Source: an uncultured Saprospiraceae bacterium
GTDB lineage: Bacteria; Bacteroidota; Bacteroidia; Chitinophagales; Saprospiraceae
DNA length: 28,000 bases
Direction: 5' to 3'
NCBI GenBank assembly: GCA_938002705.1
Contig: CALLAG010000192.1
Span: 1-28,000, forward strand
Every line of letters begins with the position of its first letter. Positions within the stretch are counted from its first letter, which is position 1. Under the pieces are notes generated by a model. That model made no database searches and was not told the DNA's origin. It worked only from the letters and a program-made list of their open reading frames with translations. The position numbers and the translations under genes are program-made. Below are positions 24,480 to 28,000 of the stretch, one piece after another.

Positions 24480-24953
24480 TTAGTTTAGATAGACAATACT
24501 TGCGTTAAGAAGGGTCGCAAAACTTACCCACATGATATATGGGACGAGTAAGTAAGCGGCAATATTATCCAGTTTTTTGAATGATCTGATCGTCATAAAG
24601 ATCATTATCCACATAATGATGATAATAAATAATGCTATTAATGGTTGCTGAAGTGCAAAGAATATCGGTGTCCAGATTAGATTTAAGATAAGTTGTATGA
24701 CGAATAATCTTATGGCTGATATCCTCTCAGGGCTGGCTGATAGATGCCAGATCCTCGCTATACTGATACCCATAAGCGTGTACAGAATCGTCCATGCAGG
24801 CCCAAAAACCCATGAGGGAGGTTGGAAAAACGGTTTATTAAGTGTCTGATACCATTCCGTCAGGCCGGTACCAGAAGCAATTCCAGAGAGGCTACCGAGA
24901 CCTACACAGAGAATAACACATAGAATACACTTAGCTATGAGAGATTGTAACAT
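24480..24953 (-). CDS. tspO: TspO/MBR family protein
   Basis: The 157-residue, five-helix membrane protein has the hallmark run LNKPFFQPPSWVFGPAWTILYTLMG (about 37-61), with the Trp/Pro/Gly pattern of the tetrapyrrole- and cholesterol-binding family. The LIWTPIFFALQQPLIAL segment (about 91-107) is the second conserved block. Bacterial TspO proteins bind porphyrins and are tied to oxidative or light stress. The gene lies downstream of the superoxide dismutase on the same strand, but a strong terminator separates the two. A few read-through transcripts are possible. Length is typical. Confidence 0.93.
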   Translation of the reverse strand: MLQSLIAKCILCVILCVGLGSLSGIASGTGLTEWYQTLNKPFFQPPSWVFGPAWTILYTLMGISIARIWHLSASPERISAIRLFVIQLILNLIWTPIFFALQQPLIALFIIIIMWIMIFMTIRSFKKLDNIAAYLLVPYIMWVSFATLLNASIVYLN

Positions 24954-24975
24954 ACTTGGTTTTTACAAATTGAGA

Positions 24976-25012
24976 AAAAAATAGCCCACTTAAATTAAGT
25001 GAGCTATTTTTA
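24976..25012 (-). terminator. Rho-independent terminator after sodA
   Basis: CACTTAA-a-TTAAGTG (24987-25001) is extended, after one mismatch (24986/25002), by ATAGC/GCTAT and A/T pairs. On the minus strand the stem is followed by a run of T. It begins about 18 bases after the sodA stop codon. Confidence 0.8.
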
Positions 25013-25029
25013 TTTTATCTAATCGAAGC

Positions 25030-25641
25030 TTACTTAGTTGCTGCTTCGTATCTTTTTTCGATCTCGTTCCAGTTGATGACATTAAAGAATGCTGTCACGT
25101 AATCAGGTCTTCTGTTCTGATAGTTAAGGTAGTAAGCATGTTCCCATACATCAAGTCCAAGGATAGGAGTACCGCCACATCCGATACCTGGCATCATCGG
25201 ATTATCTTGGTTAGCTGTAGAGCACACTTCTACCTTGCCACCGTCATGTACACATAGCCATGCCCATCCTGATCCGAATCTTGTCCCAGCTGCCTTAGAG
25301 AATGCTTCTATAAATCCGTCTTTGCTACCATAAGCAGCATTGATTGCTTCTAAGAGTGGTCCAGAAAGTCTGCCTCTGTCGTTAGGATCCATTGCTGTCC
25401 AGAACTGATTATGGTTGTAATATCCGCCACCATTATTTCTTACAGCAGTATTATTCATATCCAGTCCAGTTAGTATCTCTTCTATAGACTTACCGTCAAG
25501 GTCAGTCCCCTCTATAGCTGCATTTAGTTTCTTAGTATATCCAGCGTGGTGCTTTCCATGGTGTATCTCCATAGTACGAGCGTCTATATGTGGCTCTAAT
25601 GCATCATGACTATAAGTTAAGTTTGGTAATTCGAATGCCAT
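25030..25641 (-). CDS. sodA: Superoxide dismutase (Mn/Fe family)
   Basis: The 203-residue enzyme dismutates superoxide to peroxide and oxygen. The metal ligands are His27 (EIHHGKHH), His77 (YYNHNQFW), Asp164 and His168 (DVWEHAYYLNYQN). Gln145 in TANQDNP, together with the GGGYYNH context, is the pattern of manganese-preferring enzymes, although cambialistic forms look the same. There is no signal peptide, so it is cytoplasmic. It is divergent from the fumarase gene with a 176-base shared upstream region carrying candidate -7 boxes for both. Confidence 0.96.
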   Translation of the reverse strand: MAFELPNLTYSHDALEPHIDARTMEIHHGKHHAGYTKKLNAAIEGTDLDGKSIEEILTGLDMNNTAVRNNGGGYYNHNQFWTAMDPNDRGRLSGPLLEAINAAYGSKDGFIEAFSKAAGTRFGSGWAWLCVHDGGKVEVCSTANQDNPMMPGIGCGGTPILGLDVWEHAYYLNYQNRRPDYVTAFFNVINWNEIEKRYEAATK

Positions 25642-25686
25642 ATCTGTTATTTTGTTTTATTATAAATTTTAAAAAATATTCTTACT

Positions 25687-25694
25687 CAAATCTA
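25687..25694 (-). promoter_or_regulatory. Candidate -7 element (TAGATTTG) for sodA
   Basis: TAGATTTG on the minus strand matches TAnnTTTG, about 45 bases upstream of the sodA ATG. No convincing -33 TTG was found. Confidence 0.4.
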
Positions 25695-25787
25695 ACAAAT
25701 ATTTACATGAAATGTTCTTAACTCAGAACCACATTCTACTGAATACGTGCACTTTATAATCTTCTGACACATTAAGAATATTCTAAT

Positions 25788-25795
25788 TAAATTTG
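25788..25795 (+). promoter_or_regulatory. Candidate -7 element (TAAATTTG) for fumC
   Basis: TAAATTTG matches TAnnTTTG. A weak TTCTG at 25762-25766 lies 21 bases upstream as a possible -33 box. Transcription would begin about 15 bases before the ATG at 25818. Confidence 0.45.
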
Positions 25796-25817
25796 TCCAC
25801 CTAACAAACACACGATA

Positions 25818-27206
25818 ATGCAAAAACAAAGAGAGGAAAAAGATTCTATAGGAGTGATAAATGTACCTGCAGATAAATACTGGGGAGCACAGACACAGAG
25901 GTCCATTCAGAATTTTAAAATAGGTGGTCAGACAATGCCGATCGAAGTTGTCAAAGCATATGCAATACTCAAAAAAGCAGCAGCACTCACAAATGCAGAC
26001 TTAGGTGTATTACCTAAGACTAAAGCAGCACTCATAGGTAAAGTCTGCGAAGAAATCCTCAGAGGAGAATTAGATGATCAGTTTCCTCTCGTCGTATGGC
26101 AGACGGGTTCTGGTACTCAGACTAATATGAATGTCAATGAAGTCATAGCTAACAGAGGACACGTAATCAAGAAAGGTAAGCTGACAGATAAGAAAAAAGT
26201 CTTACACCCTAATGACGATGTGAATAAATCTCAATCTTCTAATGATACATTCCCGACTGCAATGCATATAGCGGCTTACACTAAGCTAAAGAATGTAACC
26301 ATCCCGGGATTAGAAAAACTAAAAAAAGAACTGGACAGAAAAGCGAAAGCTAATGCTAAGGTTGTAAAAATAGGACGTACACACTTTATGGATGCTACAC
26401 CGCTGACATTGGGCCAAGAACTGTCTGGTTACGCTACTCAATTAGAATTTGCGATAAAGGCCATCAAGAGTACACTTGCTCATCTAAGCCAATTGGCATT
26501 AGGAGGTACAGCAGTAGGTACAGGGCTTAATACTCCCAAGGGTTATGATAAGAAAGTAGCCAAGCACATCAGCAAGTTGACAAAGATTCCTTTCGTCACG
26601 GGTAAGAATAAGTTCGAAGGACTCGCTGCTCATGATGCGATAGTAGAATCTCATGGAGCACTTAAGACAGCAGCGGTATCACTTATGAAAATAGGTAATG
26701 ATATAAGAATGCTGTCATCAGGTCCGAGATCGGGTATCGGTGAGATCATCATCCCTGCTAATGAGCCAGGATCCTCTATCATGCCAGGTAAGGTTAACCC
26801 TACGCAATCTGAAGCACTGACGATGGCGATGGCACAAGTCATAGGTAATGATGTAGCTATCAATGTAGGAGGTATGAGTGGTCAGTTTGAGTTGAATGTA
26901 TTCAAGCCTATGATGATCTATAACTTTCTTATCTCTGCACAGCTGATAGGTGATGCATGCGTAAGTTTCTGTGATAACTGTATCAAAGGCTTAAAGCCAA
27001 ATAAGAAAAAAATCAAAGAAAGCCTTAATAATTCTCTAATGCTCGTCACAGCTCTCAATACAAAAATAGGCTATGATAAAGCTGCAGAGATCGCTAAGAA
27101 AGCATACAAGGAAGATACAACACTCAAGGAAGCGGCACTGGCGTTAGGCTACCTTACGGCAAAAGAATTTGACGCTTGGGTAAGGCCTGAGAAGATGATC
27201 GGCTAA
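25818..27206 (+). CDS. fumC: Class II fumarate hydratase
   Basis: The 462-residue TCA-cycle enzyme interconverts fumarate and malate without an iron-sulfur cluster. The superfamily signature GSSIMPGKVNP is at 318-328, with the catalytic serine in the SS pair. The general acid/base region GRTHFMDATPLTLGQE (186-201) carries the His at 189. GSGTQTNMNVNEV (97-109) and SQSSNDTFPT (138-147) are the other active-site blocks. The length matches class II fumarases; aspartase and argininosuccinate lyase are ruled out by the NKFEGLAAHDA segment (264-274). It is followed after 67 bases by a small membrane-protein gene on the same strand. Confidence 0.95.
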   Translation: MQKQREEKDSIGVINVPADKYWGAQTQRSIQNFKIGGQTMPIEVVKAYAILKKAAALTNADLGVLPKTKAALIGKVCEEILRGELDDQFPLVVWQTGSGTQTNMNVNEVIANRGHVIKKGKLTDKKKVLHPNDDVNKSQSSNDTFPTAMHIAAYTKLKNVTIPGLEKLKKELDRKAKANAKVVKIGRTHFMDATPLTLGQELSGYATQLEFAIKAIKSTLAHLSQLALGGTAVGTGLNTPKGYDKKVAKHISKLTKIPFVTGKNKFEGLAAHDAIVESHGALKTAAVSLMKIGNDIRMLSSGPRSGIGEIIIPANEPGSSIMPGKVNPTQSEALTMAMAQVIGNDVAINVGGMSGQFELNVFKPMMIYNFLISAQLIGDACVSFCDNCIKGLKPNKKKIKESLNNSLMLVTALNTKIGYDKAAEIAKKAYKEDTTLKEAALALGYLTAKEFDAWVRPEKMIG

Positions 27207-27237
27207 GAACCCTTAGAGTTAGGCATCAGCTCTTCTA

Positions 27238-27256
27238 TAAGGAACACACTTCCTTA
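27238..27256. repeat. Short hairpin after fumC
   Basis: TAAGGAA-cacac-TTCCTTA, seven pairs, lies 31 bases past the fumC stop. No T-run follows, so it is a weak terminator candidate at best. Confidence 0.35.
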
Positions 27257-27273
27257 AAGTAACTTCATACAAC

Positions 27274-27660
27274 ATGAATATAAAACCTAAAACAATTTTT
27301 CTGATAGATGGCCTCGGTGCCATTCTATCAGCATTTTTGTTAGGGGTTGTTTTGATACATTATCAAGAACTTATAGGTATGCCTGAGAAGGTATTATATT
27401 TCTTAGCTTTTATACCGTGCTTATTTATAATTTACTCTTTTTCATGCTTTTTCTTCCTTAGGGATAATTGGAGATCATACCTTAAGTATATAGCACTTGC
27501 TAATTTTCTCTACTGCATATTATCTATAGCTATGATGATGGTACACCGAGATAGCTTAACGACATTAGGATATACGTATTTTGTTATTGAGATTATTGTA
27601 GTGTTGATAGTAGTAGGAGTGGAGTATCAGGTGTATAAAAATATGAGGACAATAAAATAA
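27274..27660 (+). CDS. Small four-helix membrane protein of unknown function
   Basis: The 128-residue product has four hydrophobic segments at roughly 8-28, 40-62, 70-90 and 98-118, with short charged connectors (FLRDNWRSYLKY between helices 2 and 3). It has no signal peptide or recognised catalytic motif. Similar four-helix proteins annotated only as hypothetical are common in Bacteroidota. The reading frame is well supported by hydrophobicity and by stop codons in the other frames. Whether it is transcribed with fumC is unclear. Confidence 0.7.
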   Translation: MNIKPKTIFLIDGLGAILSAFLLGVVLIHYQELIGMPEKVLYFLAFIPCLFIIYSFSCFFFLRDNWRSYLKYIALANFLYCILSIAMMMVHRDSLTTLGYTYFVIEIIVVLIVVGVEYQVYKNMRTIK

Positions 27661-27870
27661 GTGTCAATATGGGAACGGGAAGAAATTGATTCTAACTGTA
27701 CTGAATTTTCAATATTTTGTTAATTAAGAAATGCTATAAAGTAAGCACCATAGAGACTCATTAACTTAGAATTGGTGGACTGATAGGTAGATAGGCTTCT
27801 TATAACTCGGATTAATCCACACTAAACTGGAAATCACTTGATTCATTCTTCGATGTGATGAAAAAACATT
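27661..27870. other. Non-coding gap between small membrane protein and cupin gene
   Basis: No ORF, tRNA-like fold or terminator with a T-tract is visible between these convergent genes. Confidence 0.4.
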
Positions 27871-28000
27871 TTACTCCAATCCCTCATAATTCTCCACTCC
27901 AAATGCAGGAACACAAAAACATAAAAAGATAAGATCTACGGCTCCAGTATTAGTGATTCGCTGAGCAGTATTTCTTGGGATTTTTATAATGTCACCTTTG
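27871..28000 (-). CDS. C-terminal end of a cupin-like protein (partial)
   Basis: The minus-strand frame entering from the right edge ends at TAA (27873-27871) and gives 42 residues. The stretch GDIIKIPRNTAQRITNTG, followed by VDLIFLCFCVPAF, matches the second half of small single-domain cupins: a 'G-D-x-v-x-I-P-x-x-x-x-H/Q-x-i-x-N-x-G' strand pair and closing strand. The usual histidine of this motif is Gln here. The ending ENYEGLE is also common in this group. The substrate cannot be named, as the N-terminal cupin motif lies outside the window. Confidence 0.7.
   Translation of the reverse strand, partial: KGDIIKIPRNTAQRITNTGAVDLIFLCFCVPAFGVENYEGLE

Noticed and set aside
27780..27870. Possible tRNA or structured RNA near the right edge
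   Set aside because: No cloverleaf with paired acceptor and T-arm could be built from the sequence.

Overview
The window reads as chromosomal DNA from an AT-rich Bacteroidota bacterium, possibly a Saprospiria/Chitinophagia-like lineage (an inference from gene content; no rRNA gene is present). Several gene starts follow the Bacteroidota -7 pattern TAnnTTTG, with a TTTG/TTG box about 19-21 bases upstream in the best cases. Shine-Dalgarno sequences are generally absent. Typical Bacteroidota families occur: thioredoxin-plus-helical-repeat periplasmic proteins and a TlpA-like lipoprotein. No tRNA, rRNA, CRISPR array, transposase, integrase or phage gene was found.

Layout. 1-1995 (minus) holds a partial GT4 glycosyltransferase overlapping a flippase-like membrane protein. 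2260-2754 (minus) is a monocistronic small secreted protein with a near-ideal promoter and terminator. 2701-3271 is a 570-base non-coding stretch with a duplicated 74-bp element and several palindromes. 3272-5428 (minus) encodes a stand-alone formyltransferase and RadA. 5429-6114 is non-coding and contains the most unusual structure here: three head-to-tail 96-bp units plus a fourth dispersed copy. Each has an invariant 28-nt box followed by a terminator-like hairpin, and the hairpins show a compensatory base change. 6115-6852 (minus) is a GT2 glycosyltransferase. 6986-8490 (plus) is a membrane-anchored unknown protein translationally coupled to exonuclease III. 8485-11011 (minus) holds two tandem thioredoxin-domain proteins. 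11292-12497 (plus) is a class III aminotransferase.

12494-19622 is a divergently organised surface-polysaccharide cluster. The minus arm has an alkaline-phosphatase-superfamily-like protein, a DUF3473-type polysaccharide deacetylase, a Wzy/ligase-like membrane protein and a hexapeptide acetyltransferase. The plus arm has a sulfotransferase, mannose-1-phosphate guanylyltransferase and a GT4 glycosyltransferase, followed by a TlpA-like lipoprotein (19656-21152). Together they suggest a mannose-containing polysaccharide that is polymerised and decorated by acetylation, deacetylation and sulfation. The glycosyltransferases and flippase-like protein at 1-1995 and 6115-6852 may feed the same or a related pathway.

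21267-24178 (minus) is the TrkH/TrkA potassium uptake pair. 24480-25641 (minus) holds TspO and superoxide dismutase, with a strong terminator between them. 25818-27660 (plus) is class II fumarase and a small membrane protein. The right edge (27871-28000, minus) holds the C-terminal end of a cupin-like sugar-metabolism protein. The window is mostly housekeeping and cell-envelope functions; the best candidate for something undescribed is the tandem hairpin array at 5591-6023.
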